Notes: generated by a model from the sequence alone, not told the origin. Counted from the stretch's first letter, positions 31,532-43,390 are shown. The stretch: 64,000 nucleotides of DNA from Ovis canadensis (GCF_042477335.2 NC_091254.1:98667001-98731000); one strand, 5' to 3'. Program-made: numbers and translations.

Positions 31532-33160
31532 GTTCAGTTCAGTTCAGTCGCTCAGTCGTGTCCGACTCTCTGTGATCCCATGGACTGCAGCATGCCAGGC
31601 CTCCCTGTCCATCAAGTCCCAGAGTTTACCAAACTCATGTCCATCGAGTTGGTGATGGCATCCAACCATCTCATCCTCTGTTGTCCCCTTTTCCTCCCAC
31701 CTTCGATCTTTCTCAGTATCAGGGTCTTTTCAGATGAGTCAGTTCTTCACATCAAGTGGCCAAAGTATTGGAGTTTCAGCTTCAGCATCAGTCCTTCCAG
31801 TGAATATTCAAGGCTGATTTCCTTTAGGATGGACTGGTTGGATCTCCTTGCAGGCAAGGGACTCTCAAGAGTCTTCTCCAACACCACAGTTCAAAAGCAT
31901 CAATTCTTTGGCGCTCAGCCTTCTTCACAGTCCAACTCTCACATCCATACATGACCACTGGAAAAACCATAGCTTTGACTAGACGGACCTTTGTTGGCAA
32001 AGTAATGTCTCTGCTTTTTAATATGCTATCTAGGTTGGTCATAACTTTCCTTCCAAGGAGTAAGCGTCTTTTAATTTCATGGCTGCAGTCACCATCTGCA
32101 GTGATTTTGGAGCCCCAAAAATAAAGTCTGACACTGTTTCCACTGTTTCCCATCTATTTCCCATGAAATGATGGGACTGGATGCCATGATCTTCGTTTTC
32201 TGAATGTCGAGCTTGAAGCCAACTTTTTCACTCTCCTCTTTCACTTTCATCAAGAGACTTTTTAGGTCCTCTTCACTTTCTGCCATAAGGGTGGTATCAT
32301 CTGCATATCTGAGGTTATTGATATTTCTCCTGGCAATCTTGATTCCAGCTTGTGCTTCTTCCAGCCCAGCGTTTCTCATGATGTACTCTGCATATAAGTT
32401 AAATAAGCAGGGTGACAATATACAGCCTTGATGTACTCCTTTTCCTATTTGGAACCAGTCTGTTGTGCCATGTCCAGTTCTAACTGTTGCTTCCTGACCT
32501 GCATACAGATTTCTCAAGAGACAGGTCAGGTGGTCCGTCATGCCCATCTCTTTCAGACTTTTCCACAGTTTGTCGTGATCCACACAGTCAAAGGCTTTGG
32601 CATAGTCAATAAAGCAGAAATAGATGTTTTTCTGGAATTCTCTTGCTTTTTCAATGATCCAGTGAGTGTTGGCTATTTGATCTCTGGTTCCTCTGGCTTT
32701 TCTAAAACCAGCTTGAACATCTGGAATTTCGTGGTTCATGTACTGTTGAAGCCTGGCTTGGAGAATTTTGAGCATTACTTTACTAGCATGTGAGATGAGT
32801 GCAATTGTGCAGTAGTTTGAGCATTCTTTGGCATTGCCTTTCTTTGGGATTGGAGTGAAAACTGACCTTTTCCAGTCTTGTGGCCACTGCTGAGTTTTCC
32901 AGATTTGCTGGCATATTGAGTGCAGCACTTTCACAGCATCATCTACTAGGATTTGAAATAGCTCAACTGGAAGTCCATCACCTCCACTAGCTTTGTTCAT
33001 AGTGATGCTTCTTTCAAAGGCCCCTTGACTTCACATTCCAGGATGTCCGGCTCTAGGTGAGTAATCACACTGTTGTGATTATCTGGGTCATGAAGATCTT
33101 TTTTGTATAGTTCTTCTGTATATTCTTGCCACCTCTTCTTAATCTCTCCACTAAAAATAT
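31532..33160 (-). mobile_element. BovB LINE, 1.6 kb 3' portion with decayed reverse transcriptase
   Basis: RTE-clade LINE on the - strand, the source of the machinery that mobilises Bov-tA and Bov-A SINEs. The - strand encodes a 303-codon open stretch (33000 to 32089) with reverse transcriptase motifs in order: KASGGDG, FCFIDYAKAFD, GVHQGCILSPCLFNLY, the catalytic LRYADDTTLM and a KTKIM block. The frame shifts near 32120-32150 and continues as ITADGDC and GCESWTVKK down to about 31840. Another frameshift lies near 33000-33030. The endonuclease half is absent (5' truncation). The 3' end carries three TGAAC pentamers (31532-31546 on the + strand as GTTCA). It is inactive. Confidence 0.96.
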
Positions 33161-33306
33161 TATCATGTAGAATGGTATTGTTTTAGGGAGGATAAAAAGT
33201 TTTCTGTAGGATAAATGAATAAAATAACCTAGAATTATTCTAGGGCACTGTTTGTTTACTCTTTAGCTCATACTTTAAGCATTTTTATGGTTGTGCAGGT
33301 TTTAAA
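33161..33306. other. Spacer, nothing recognised
   Basis: AT-rich sequence between the BovB and a CHR SINE. Confidence 0.4.
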
Positions 33307-33315
33307 ATATAAGTA

Positions 33316-33484
33316 ATATGGGGACTTCCCTGGTGGTCCAGTGGCTAAGACTCGTTATTCCCAATGCAGGAAGCCTGGGTTCGATCCCTGGTCGGAAAAC
33401 AGCCCCACATGCTGCAAGTAAGACCCAGCACAGACAAACAGACAAATCTTAAAAAATAAATATACTTTAAAAGATTTAAACAAT
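33316..33484 (+). mobile_element. CHR-type SINE with target-site duplication
   Basis: Forward copy: 'acttccctggtggtccagtg', 'gggttcgatccctggtcgga', 'gctgcaagtaagacccagca', with an A-rich tail. The 9 bp ATATAAGTA is present at 33307-33315 and 33485-33493. Confidence 0.92.
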
Positions 33485-33559
33485 ATATAAGTAGGATGTT
33501 AGCACAACCGTTCTTATACGTGGCTTAAAAATACATAGTTATGTAAGGAGGGTTAGCTC

Positions 33560-33720
33560 AGCTATTTTCACCTCTGGGGATATGAGGTCAAAAGTGTCCA
33601 TAGTCCGCTGCTCTGAATCCAAGCCGAGCTTGGACCTCCGAGCGACTCTGGGGCAAGTTCCTAACCTTCCCTGGGCCGTTGGTTTCTTTGTAAATTTCAG
33701 TAAAATCCCAGCTTTGCTTG
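33560..33720 (+). mobile_element. Probable MIR SINE
   Basis: Diverged MIR in forward orientation: the 'ctctgggg-caagttcctaac' core block followed by a 'cctgggccgttggtttcttt' block that corresponds to the 'tgcctcagtttcct' region. Confidence 0.5.
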
Positions 33721-34054
33721 GTCGTCCAGGAAACCAAAGGGGCAGAGTCGTGCCTAAAGCACAGGACCCCTCCTGCTGCTCCCCGCCCCTCCAGCTCCCC
33801 TGTTGGTGCCGCAGGGAGAGTCTCACTCCATCCCTGCAACCTAACCCTCACTTACACGGGAGATGTTTTCATCATCCAGAATACCTTTCTTTCTGCAGCT
33901 GTTCTTGTTTAAGACCAACAAAAGCAAGTAAACACGTGCCTACTGTTCTGAGCATCGCAGGGGCTGTGGCCTGCTCTGGGATGCTAACACCCGCCTCCGG
34001 CCAGGTGCCCAGACACACCTGCCCACTGCTTTTGAGAACATTTTTTATCCCTTG

Positions 34055-34160
34055 GCCCCGCTGAGTGGCATGTGGGCTCTTAGTTTCCCGAGGGATGGAA
34101 CTGCTGCCGCTGTGTTGGAAGGGAGGAATCTTACCCACTGGACTGCTGGGGGAAGTCCCC
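34055..34160 (-). mobile_element. CHR-type SINE fragment
   Basis: 'gtggcatgtgggctcttagt', 'cttacccactggactgctgg', 'gggaagtccccc'. Reverse orientation and diverged. Confidence 0.75.
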
Positions 34161-34170
34161 CAGGCAGTTT

Positions 34171-34370
34171 TTTTTTTTCTAAGATTTTTCGATATGGACC
34201 ACTTTTCAAAGTCTTTATTGAACTTGTTACAATATTGCTTCATTTTTATGTTTTGGGTTTTGGCTGCCAGGCATGTGGGATCTTAGGTCCCTGACCAAGA
34301 ATCGAACCCCCTGCCCCCTGCACTGGAAGGCTGAGTCTTAACCACTGAACTGCCGGGGAAGTTCCCCCCA
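34171..34370 (-). mobile_element. CHR-type SINE, long form
   Basis: Poly-T start, then 'ttcgatatggaccacttttc', 'gtctttattgaacttgttac', 'ggcatgtgggatcttaggtc' and 'aaccactgaactgccgggga'. This is the fuller CHR/tRNA-Glu SINE in reverse orientation. Confidence 0.88.
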
Positions 34371-36934
34371 CCCCCGTGCACTGTTATAGGTGAGTCTGGC
34401 TCCTTGCAGAAAGACAAGGTGGGCATGGCTCCGGAGGACACATGAAGCTGGACACACATCCAGCCCTGGGACGGCTGCCCCGAGTGGCTCTGAGCTTTGG
34501 CTGTGCTGGGACCTGGCGTGGGACTGGGCCCCCAGGCGTAGGTAGGACGGTCAAGGCCCCGCATGGCCTCCTTGATTGCCAGGGCTGATGCCCTCTTCCT
34601 GCCTCCCCTCTGCTTTTCTGATACCTTCTGGGGCAAAGAGGATGCTGTCGCGATCGGGGTGTGTGAGTAGCTAGCCCCTTCATTGTCAGTTTCGCCACTA
34701 AAAGCCCTCATTAAGCGAAGCGTCTGCGAGTGACTGAATGGAATTATTAGCTTCGGGGAGTTCCAGTTTGGTCTGCATTAGACCGTGACCGGAGACGTTC
34801 TCGCCAACGACAAGCTGAGGGCTTGCGTTTCCCTCTGAAACACTGACTTTCAGGTGGCAGCCGCAGTGCTCTTTCCAAGGAGCTGCTCTGTGAAGCCATG
34901 TGAGCTGCAGCAATTTTCCGAGTGAGCGCATGGAAGCAGGGATTCTCGGTGGGGGGGGGGGGGGGTTCCTTGGACAGAGACACGGGAGAAAATGTGCTCT
35001 GAAAATAAAGCCAGAAAGAGAACCTCAGTTTCCAGCTGGAGGTCCCCCAGAGCGTGGCCCTGGAGCTGTGCTGATTCTCCAAGGTCTCTCCCGGGAAGGC
35101 AGTGGAGGAGGAAGCTGAGCTTCCTCTCCGGTGTGCATCCGAGTCCCTGCCTCTCCTCCGTCTCAGGCTGTGCTGTGACCCCTGCAGGTTTACTGGTCGT
35201 TTCCAGCCCAGTCTGCCCGGCCCTCCGGGGCACGCTGAGCTGGCGGGATCCGTGGGCAGGACCCACGCGTGGATGGCCCACTCTTGTGCCCTGGTCACTC
35301 TCACGCACCAGGTGAGGCTGGGAAAACAGCTGAGAGAGATGGGGTGTCCCCCCATGTGCAGCGCAAGCCCCTGAGAGGCCTCGAGGGGTCCTGGATGAAC
35401 AGACCAGCCCTGCAGAGCGGCTGTGGAAACTCCCGACAATGCGTCACGGTGGTGAGAACAGGCGTGGTCACACCAAAGCCTGCTCTGCCTTCCCCCGAGG
35501 CTGCAGAGAGGCAGCAGGTCACAGTACCCAGGGGGATGGCTGAGCAGTGTCTTGAAGGAAGCGGTGTCCCCCCACCAAGTGTTGTTTGTGAAAGCCGACT
35601 AATGGCGATAATCCAACCCCTGTCCATGGGCTGCTTCAATAAACGTGGGTGAAATCGAACAATAAAATATACAATGCATTTCAAATAATGAAGATGCCTA
35701 CATGTACTGCAATGAAACAGCTTCCAGTGCTTAGAGTGAGGCAATGGCGTTAGCATGCTCTCCTTTGTATGAAAGAGATTGTACACGCATGTACAGACAC
35801 TGATTGCACACGTGTACAGACACTGGGGATGAAGATGGAGGTAACTTTGCACAGACTACGTGACCCCCGTGGTGTCACTAAGCTGGCAACAGCACTCGTC
35901 TCTGGATGGAAGGACAGGAGCCGGAGGAAGCCTGATGCTCCTGTTACACACGCAGAGAAGGTCACAAACACGAGCGTGGAGTAGAATGATTTAAAATCAC
36001 TCCATCTTCCTTTCGGTCGTGTTTACTCACCACCCCTACGGCTCGCCCCGCATGAGGTGCTGGGGTGAGACGTAGAGTGAGATGCACCAAGGTCACAGCG
36101 GGAGTCAGGCCCGGAGGAGTGGTGGGGAGGTAGGTGGCAGGGCTTCCCCGTGCAGCCTGGAGCCCGACGTGGTCTAGCCTGGGGGTCCCGGGACACTGCT
36201 CCCCGAGGGGCTGTGGGCTCCAGGGGCTATTGGGAAGCCCTGGCCTGGCTGGGGGGCTGTGTCCACGGGGTCCTGGCGCCTGTTGGGTCCACACGGCCGT
36301 CTGCAAGTGCAAGCGTCAGCACCACTCTGCCTTCAGGGCGCTCAGCCTCTGGCCTCAGGTAAGTGGAGTGTCTCCCAGAGCGGGGCGGGGGGAGCTCTGT
36401 CTGCTCGCGTCTGCCTGGGACAGTCAGGATGGATGGTCAGGGTGGACTCTCAGGATGGACACTGCAGGAGGCTGGGGCGTGGGTCCTCCGGGCTCGCAGG
36501 ACTTTCTGGCTGGCAGCAGGGCTTTCGCTGTGTGCACTGACGGTCTGTTTGCCAGCTGTCGTAGCAGGAACGGTTCTGATTCCCTCGGCTGCCTCAGAGG
36601 CACCTCAACATGAGGGTCACACTAGAAGCCCATCGTGGTTTCAGGGGAGGACAGATTGAGTGCTGAAACATTTGCCAGGAAGTGGGGCCTCTGGCCTCCG
36701 AATTCCGCCTGTGCCTGGGGGGCGTCCCTGCACCAGGGCGTTCCTGCGGTTGGACGGCGGATTCCTTGTGAGAGGGTACCAGGCAGGAAGGCCAGGCGTC
36801 TCCAAGTGGAGGAGATAGGCTGCCAGCATCTGACTCTTTTTCTCTCTCTAAATGGCAGGAGGAAATAAGCTACAAGCGTCGGATTTTTCCCTCCTCTATC
36901 CAAATTTAAAAAGAGGTTTCTCCTAAAATTCTTC
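34371..36934. other. Intergenic; G run at 34951-34965
   Basis: No gene or repeat family identified over 2.5 kb. Several GC-rich overlapping frames (longest 230 codons on the - strand, 34747-35439) lack domains and overlap others in both strands. A run of 15 G lies at 34951-34965. Confidence 0.4.
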
Positions 36935-36941
36935 GTTGCCG

Positions 36942-37516
36942 TGATGACATCCGGTTCCACCTGAACTGGACTTTTCTCAAACCTTGAGCTAACCAATGCA
37001 TTTTTCTTACAGAAATGTTTGTCTTAAGCTCTGTTAAAGAAGTATGTGTTTACCCCAGACTGTCTTTCTTCCCTCTCTGTTCTGCTTAAGACTCAGAACC
37101 GATGAGGGCCCAGCAAGCCTGTATGCCTTACTCAGACATTGTGCTCCTAATCCGTGTTAATGAAACTACGTATTTACTTGGAAACCTGCCTTTCTTCAGG
37201 ATTCATGTAAATTGTTTGATGGCCCGGTTGACTCGCCCGGTGCCACTGTTATCTCACAGTGCATGCTGTGTGTCAGGGGCCTGGTGCCACTCTCTGAGCC
37301 CTGGGACAGCTCCTTTCTCTGACTGACAGCTTGCTGATAGGAAGATAACCTTTCTGCTCCCTTCCGATGTCTATGTCAGAAGCGGTCTCTGTCTCTTTCA
37401 TACTTTAATAAAACTTCACCACACAAAAGGTCTGAGAGATCAAGCCTCATCACTGGATTGAATTCTCTGGAGGCCAAGAATCCCGGTGTCTTTTGTGGTT
37501 CAGCGACCTCTTTTCA
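36942..37516 (+). mobile_element. Solo LTR of a second endogenous retrovirus (BTLTR1-like)
   Basis: Right boundary clear: 'caagaatcccggtgtctttt' followed by an end in TTTTCA at 37516. A poly(A) signal (AATAAA 37407-37412) sits in R. The body has 'gtcttaagctctgttaaaga' and 'ccttactcagacattgtgct', which I associate with a ruminant ERV LTR family. The left boundary is uncertain. The 6 bp GTTGCC directly after the right end (37517-37522) also occurs at 36935-36940, one base before a TG at 36942, giving a plausible but not perfect fit to a 6 bp duplication. No internal viral genes flank it. Confidence 0.75.
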
Positions 37517-37522
37517 GTTGCC

Positions 37523-38783
37523 TGAAGTCTGAGCCCTGAGCGCCCGAGGGATGAACAGCGTGGGACAGCACCAGCGCCTGGATTTCAGCCGCAGGGAGTC
37601 TTGGGTTCCTGAACTTGGCCTTCACGGCAGGGCTGGTGTGCAAGGCCTGCTCTGAAAGGACGGGGCGCTGACCGCCAGGCTCGTGGGTGACTCCTGCACC
37701 CCGCTGGCCACCTCGGGGGTCTGTCTGCTCCCCAGGAAGAGCGGCACTCCTCTCACCCCGAGCTTTGAATCTACAGGCAGGAGCATTCCCCCGAGGGCCT
37801 CACTGACATCAGTTGATTAGTGAGCTGGGATCAGGGAAACACCAGCCGCCCAGCCTCCGTGTTGGGCCCCTGTCTCCACGCAGCCGGCCCCCCGCACCTG
37901 TGAGTCGGTGAGTGACGGTGCATTTGGGCCTCATGGAACTTTGGCTCACTCCCTTAACAGCCCTTTGAAGCGGGCGTTTCCTCCTCCGTGTTGAGGCGAG
38001 AATTCGAGGAGGTGGGCTGCCTCCCCACCTCCCCACGTAGACGTCTCAGGGTGCCTCGGCCCCTGCACGGGGAGATGCTCAGAAAAGACTGCGTTGCCAC
38101 CCAGCACGCAGCGTCTTGGCCCTTCCCCGTGGCCAGCGGAGATGCCGGCTCCCCGGCCGGCCCTGGGACGGAGCGGAGGCCCGGCTGCTGGCATCCTCGC
38201 CATGGAGGGTCAGCGCAGGGTCCCCCTGCCCTGGGGACGTAGGGCCGCCAGCCTCTGGTTGAAGCCCTTCCTGGACGGACTATGCGGATGAGGCACGGGG
38301 CGTCATTTTCCTCTGTGTTCGGGGTCCTGCCTCGGCACTGCCGGTGAACGGTGCTTCCTGTTTATCAAACAGGCACCCCAGCTCTGACACAGGCTGTGCA
38401 GGGGTGACAGGGCGTGGTCATCGGCGCCCCGTGCTGTCCGGCTGTCTGTCTGCACGGCCTCCTGCCCACCCACGCTGTGCTAACCGCTCAGCAACCTGCG
38501 CTGTCCTCCTCTCTGGAGGGCACCTGCCCCAAGCTTGCTTTTCTTCCATGTGGCCTCAGCTACGCTGAGTCCTTCATTTTTTTCCATAATAAATTGGAGA
38601 ATTTTCCGTAAGGAAAGAAAGCCCTCTGTGATTTAAATAAAATTCTACTGAAGCTACCAGACTGTGGGTTTACCTTTTTATTGCTATTTTCTAGAGTAAC
38701 ATTTTCACTCAAAACAAGAGTCAAAGTTCATGTAGAAAACTGGAAAACCCAGTAAAACAAAAACAGAATAAAATAAAAATCGC
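37523..38783. other. Intergenic; possible MIR at 37900-38040
   Basis: GC-rich. A diverged MIR in reverse orientation may lie at 37930-38040 ('cctttgaagcgggcgtttcc'). No gene. Confidence 0.4.
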
Positions 38784-38940
38784 TAGGGAATCCCCTGGCA
38801 GCCCAGGGGTGAGGAGTCTACGCTCTCAGAGCTGAGGGCTGGGGTTCGATCCTGGTCAGGGAACTAAAATTCCATAAGCCGCCAGGCACAGCCAAAAAAA
38901 AAAAAAGAAAAAAACAACTAAAAAGAAAAAAAAAACAAAC
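38784..38940 (+). mobile_element. CHR-type SINE with long A tail
   Basis: Forward copy: 'agggaatcccctggcagccc', 'gggttcgatcctggtcaggg', 'gccgccaggcacagcc', then an A-rich tail interrupted by G and C to 38940. Confidence 0.88.
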
Positions 38941-39104
38941 AGAAAAATCACTACATCAAATCCAACCATTAGAGATAAGTGCTGCTAACATTTTAAAACC
39001 TATTTAATCATATGTGTATATGCACTCTGTTATGCGCAGAGTGCTCACTGAATAAATGTACAATGTGTGGAGCATATATGAATATAGTCCATGCATTTAG
39101 TTAC

Positions 39105-39310
39105 AGGGCCTTTCTGGATGGCTCAGCAGTAAAGAATCCACCTGCCAATGTGGGAGATGTGGGTTCGATCCCTGGGTGGGGAAGATCCCCTGGAGAATGA
39201 AATGGCAACCCACTCCAGTGTTCTTGCCTGGGAAGTCTGCCAAGGACAGAGGAGCCTGGCCGGTACAGGCCATGGGCTCACAGAGTTGGACACGGCTGAG
39301 TGACTAATAC
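39105..39310 (+). mobile_element. Bov-tA SINE
   Basis: 'gggcctttctggatggctca', 'gggttcgatccctgggtggg', 'cccactccagtgttcttgcc', 'cagagttggacacggctgag'. Confidence 0.94.
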
Positions 39311-39724
39311 TTGACTTACTTTAAAGTAAGACAAAAATAGCTCGTTTGATGAGTATAAAATGAAAAGTCTAAATGTTGAGAGGAGTGTGGCTTTTCGTTT
39401 GATTGTGAACACTTTCCCTCTTAACTGGACGTGGAATGATGGGATGTACCACGTAGCCTGTCTGCCGATGGTTGTCACGACTCACCGGCTCCTTTTAGTG
39501 TGGTGGGCACTAGCAGCAGCTCCTAAGCGGGAGGCGTGGCGCATTGTTCCACCTGCTGAGCCGCTGGCTTCACAGCGGGTGCAGGGCCTGGAAACCCCTG
39601 TATTCCCCGTAATTGGGAATCAGCTGTAGTTTTGTCTTGACTGACATGAGTTATCAGTGGCTCCTGCTACTCATCACGCCCAGATTGAGATGTAACCTTG
39701 TGTTTTAAGTACCATCTGTATTAT

Positions 39725-39842
39725 GTATTTTTATTTATTTATGCCGAGTTTTAGTTGAGGCATGGGGCATCTTTTCTTAGTTGTGGCGTGCTAACTGTTA
39801 GCTGCTGCAGAGCGGGTCTAGCTCCCTGACCGGGTTTCAGGC
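39725..39842 (-). mobile_element. CHR-type SINE fragment
   Basis: 'gttgaggcatggggcatctt', 'tctagctccctgaccgggtt'. Reverse orientation, lacking the tRNA-like end. Confidence 0.65.
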
Positions 39843-40287
39843 CCTGGCCCTCTGCCTGAAGAGCTCCTCCTCTGGTTGGGGTGGGTCTCCAGGTGGCTGG
39901 GCAGATGATGCGGATGGCACTGCTGCCCCCTGCTGGCGGAGAGGAGCATCGTAGGCCAGAAGAGCAAAGGTCACCAGAGTTTCACATCCCAGGGGAGCTT
40001 TCCCACAAGCCGCACAGCTAATTTGATGCGGAATCTGGGATTTTCCTATAAGGTCCAAGTGAATACCACCTGGATACACAGCTCTGGAGCAGTGAGGCAT
40101 GCTACTAGAGTCAAGCTAGTTTCAAGCAGAATTTGTACATGTTTCCTAGTGCTCGCCATGTAGCAGGTATTTATGGTGAAACTGTTTTTCCTGGATACCT
40201 GACACGGTAATTATTTCACATGTGTTATTTTGTGCTACGTTGTGTATTCACCTTTATTACAGTAGTTATTTTTAACTTGCACTATTT

Positions 40288-40554
40288 GGAGAAGGCAATG
40301 GCAACCCACTACTCAACCCCAGTACTCTTGCCTGGAAAATCCCATGGACGGAGGAGCCTGGTGGGCTACAGTCCGTGGGTCGCTAGAAGTCGGACATGAC
40401 TGAGTGACTTCACTTTCACTTTTCACTTTCACGCATTGGAGAAGGAAGTGGCAACCCACTCCAGTGGTCTTGCCTGGAGAATCCCAGGGACGAGGGAGCC
40501 TGGTGGGCCGTCATCTACAGGGTCGCACAGAGTTGGACACGACTGAAGCGACTT
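40288..40554 (+). mobile_element. Bov-A2 SINE (dimeric)
   Basis: Two BovA monomers, 'ggagaaggcaatggcaaccc' and 'ggagaaggaagtggcaaccc', with the 'ttcactttcacttttcactt' linker. The first monomer has a short insertion in its 'cccactccag' block. It runs straight into a CAG array. Confidence 0.93.

Positions 40555-40587
<33 letters not shown>
40555..40587. repeat. (CAG)n tail of Bov-A2
   Basis: About 11 AGC/CAG triplets at the 3' end of the Bov-A2 element. Such tails are a usual source of microsatellites in this SINE family. Confidence 0.95.
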
Positions 40588-41560
40588 GATACCTTTTAAA
40601 GGAATCATTTAAGTTTATTTTCGTCTGCTGTGTATTTTGTGCCAATTTTTAGCAGTACATTTGTTTTGTCAATATGATTTTTTTAATTTTTAAAATTATG
40701 AAAGTATAGTAACACATTTATAGGAGACTTACAAAATACAGAATAAGGTTACGTGTAGTCTACTATATTTTATAATTTTTAAAAGTAGATAAATTAAGAT
40801 TTTTAGTTGGGAGTTTCAATATTAAACTCTCAAAAACTAATAGAATGAACATATAGAGAAGTAGTATGAATTTTATATACATTTATTCTAATGTATGTTG
40901 CTGCTTGCTTTTCATTTACAGGTATTTCCTGACATACGGTTCCCATATTGGCTTTTAATGGTATATGAAGTGTTTGTAAATTTACTAGTAAATTGTTGAG
41001 TTCAGTTGTGCCCTATATAACAGTACTTAAAATACAATATATCTCTTTTTGGCTATATGGCTTTCCATTTTCCTTTCTTAGGTTTAAATTACTTTCCTTT
41101 CTTAGGTTTAAATTACTGTGATTTAAAACATATCCCAACTGGATTCTAATGTATAGAATAACTTTATCTATGTATATTCACTCCTATAACAACACTTCAA
41201 ACTAGCTTTCAATACATAAGTGATTTTAACAAAATCTGAAGAGTTTGTCCTTCAAAAAAACGTCCTTCTTGGGTCGGGGTCCGTATTGTGGATGTGGGTG
41301 GGCCTGGGTCATCGGCTGCTGTCCCGGTGGTGGTCACGATGGGGAGGTGACGACTTGCCGAGGATGGGGACATAAATGACCTTCGTGGGTCAAGGGCTCT
41401 GGGAGGGGGCCTATCTCTCGGCAGCGGTGATACCACCCTTAGAAGTTTCCCCGGAGACAGCCACTTCCTGCCTCTTTCCCCAGGAAAATCTTGGGAAATG
41501 AGGAATTACTGTCTCCAAGGCCGTAACTGTAAACACACACAGGGAGGGAACGCAGCCCCG
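40588..41560. other. AT-rich intergenic; 24 bp direct duplication
   Basis: AT-rich to about 41210, then a rise in GC. The 24 bp unit containing 'ttcttaggtttaaattac' is repeated in tandem at about 41070-41117. No gene. Confidence 0.5.
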
Positions 41561-41569
41561 CAGAGTGCC

Positions 41570-42260
41570 TCCACCCCCAAGGACACGCCCCGGCGGCGTC
41601 CCCGGAGGGCGAGGCTGCGGACCCGGGAGCGGCCTCCCGGCGGAGTTCCCGCGCCCCTGGTGCACCTGCGCTCTCGACGCCCACCTCCCCCTGCAGGGGA
41701 CGGCACGGGGGTGGACCCGGCTGGCGCTGAGCCAGGCTGCCCCTTCCGCCAGCTCATCTCTGCATGCGGTTGGCTGGGTTCATGGAAATCAGAGACCGGA
41801 GAAAGTCAGTCGGGACGGGGGGGCGGGACGGAGCTCGACTGAGCTGACTCCCTCCCTTCCGCGTCCACTCTTGGAGGGAGACCCGCTTTCCCAGAGGTCA
41901 GTCCCCTAAGTGAACTTCTGTGCCGGAGGGGGCATGGCGTCCAGCTCTCTCAGCTTGTCGGAGCCCGCGAGGCGGAGGGTATGTTTCGGGAGATGCTGGC
42001 GGCCGGGCCCCTCGCCCATCTGCGGAATGAGGGCTTCAGGGTCCAGAGCGATCCGCGGTCTGCAAAGTCACCGATGGCCTCCTCCCATCACGGTGGGAAG
42101 GAGGGTTCAGGTCGCCGATGCTGCGGCTGCCACCGTGGTGACTGGTTAAGACATTTAAAGGGGGTGGCGCCCGAGTCCTGCGGCTGAGCCGGGGCGGGGC
42201 GTGGGGCGCTGGCCGCAGCAAGTCCAGCAGGCGCGTCTCCTCCGCTGAATCTGAGCTGCC
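41570..42260. promoter_or_regulatory. Candidate orphan CpG island
   Basis: CpG-rich blocks at 41575-41720 and 41930-42240, with a GC-box cluster at about 42187-42215 ('ggggcggggcgtggggcg'). There is no nearby coding exon. Such islands often mark promoters of non-coding transcripts or distal regulatory elements. No TATA box or transcription start can be set from sequence alone. Confidence 0.4.
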
Positions 42261-42337
42261 CTTTCTCCCAAGGAAGGTCTGATCAAAGTACGTAAACCAC
42301 TGGACGTGCCCAGAGAAGCCCAGACCTCACACTGCGT

Positions 42338-43138
42338 TCACGTGAACAGGTTCCTCCTCTGCCTTGCAGACGACTCCGTGTGCGGCAATGGGCCTGAGCA
42401 GAAGAGCGCGAGCGCGAGCGCTTCTGGGCGCTTCCCAGCCCTGGTGGCAGGTGGGGTCAGGAGGGGCTGAGGGCACATCAGGTCCACGACCACCCCCCCC
42501 CCGCCGGTCCCCAGCCCCCTGTTCAGGTGCGCCTGGCTCCCGGGAGACCCCCCCCCCCCCCCCGCCACCCCAGGCTCTTCCATGTCCAAGGTCACAGGCC
42601 AGCGGTCACCGCCGGCAGTGGGCTTGGACGGAACACCGCCATTCCTCTTAGCAAACGCAGACGCCCCCTGGGGCAGCCCAGCAAGGCTGAAGCTCACTGG
42701 CTCCTCAGCTGCTCTCCGCCCGGCAGACAGGCCTGGCGGTGGGCCGCCTGCCACACAGAAGCCCCTCAGCCGGGCAGTGAGGGGCTCTGGTCCAGGGTCC
42801 CCTGCAGACCTCTGCCCCTCTCCCGGCACCGTCCACTGCGCCCTCCCGGAGCTTCCGGGAAGGAGACTCGGCCCAGAGCCCCTCCTCCTGCCCGGGACAC
42901 CTCCCCGCGCCCCACTTTGCGTGACCCTCCCGCTCCGCAGAGGGGAGCCGGCCTCCAACCCGGGAGAGGACCTGCAGTTCGGTCCCACCGAGGCCCCGGG
43001 GCCTGGGGAGACGACGCCCGCCCGCAGGCGCAGGCCGCAGGCTGGAGGCGGAGAGGACGTCTTTGCAGGGTCCTGCCCACCGGCCGGGGCCCACCCCGGC
43101 CATACTCCCATGCTCGGGATATTTGAAGATAGGGCCAA
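42338..43138 (-). other. GC-rich block with long overlapping frames, coding status doubtful
   Basis: A 266-codon frame on the - strand overlaps 199- and 207-codon frames on the + strand. All predicted peptides are Pro/Gly/Arg/Ala-rich with no domain, signal peptide or similarity that I recognise. The block carries C runs at 42493-42503 and 42548-42563. Overlapping opens on both strands point to GC composition and not to a gene. Confidence 0.3.
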
Positions 43139-43390
43139 GTCTGGGGAAAGATGGAGTCACGGGCAGGCTCCAGGCTCCCTCCTCAATGCAAAGCTGCCCA
43201 GCTGACGCCCCGCCCCCCACACCACCCCAGAATTTCAGTGCCCCCAAACCTTTGGGTTTCCTGCTGGTAATTTCCTGAAAGGCAGTTTTCAGGTTGAGAG
43301 AGGGATCAGGTTTGATAGCTTCCAACTTACTTTGTAAATACATTTACCTTTCAAGCCAATTCACTGATCAAACATGTAAGTGTATGTACC

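Noticed and set aside
34747-35439. 230-codon frame on the - strand
   Set aside because: Overlaps other long frames on both strands, with no domain or splice context. GC-driven.
42338-43343. Several 200-266 codon overlapping frames
   Set aside because: Open on both strands and in several phases at once, Pro/Gly/Arg-rich, containing C runs. Not convincing as a gene.
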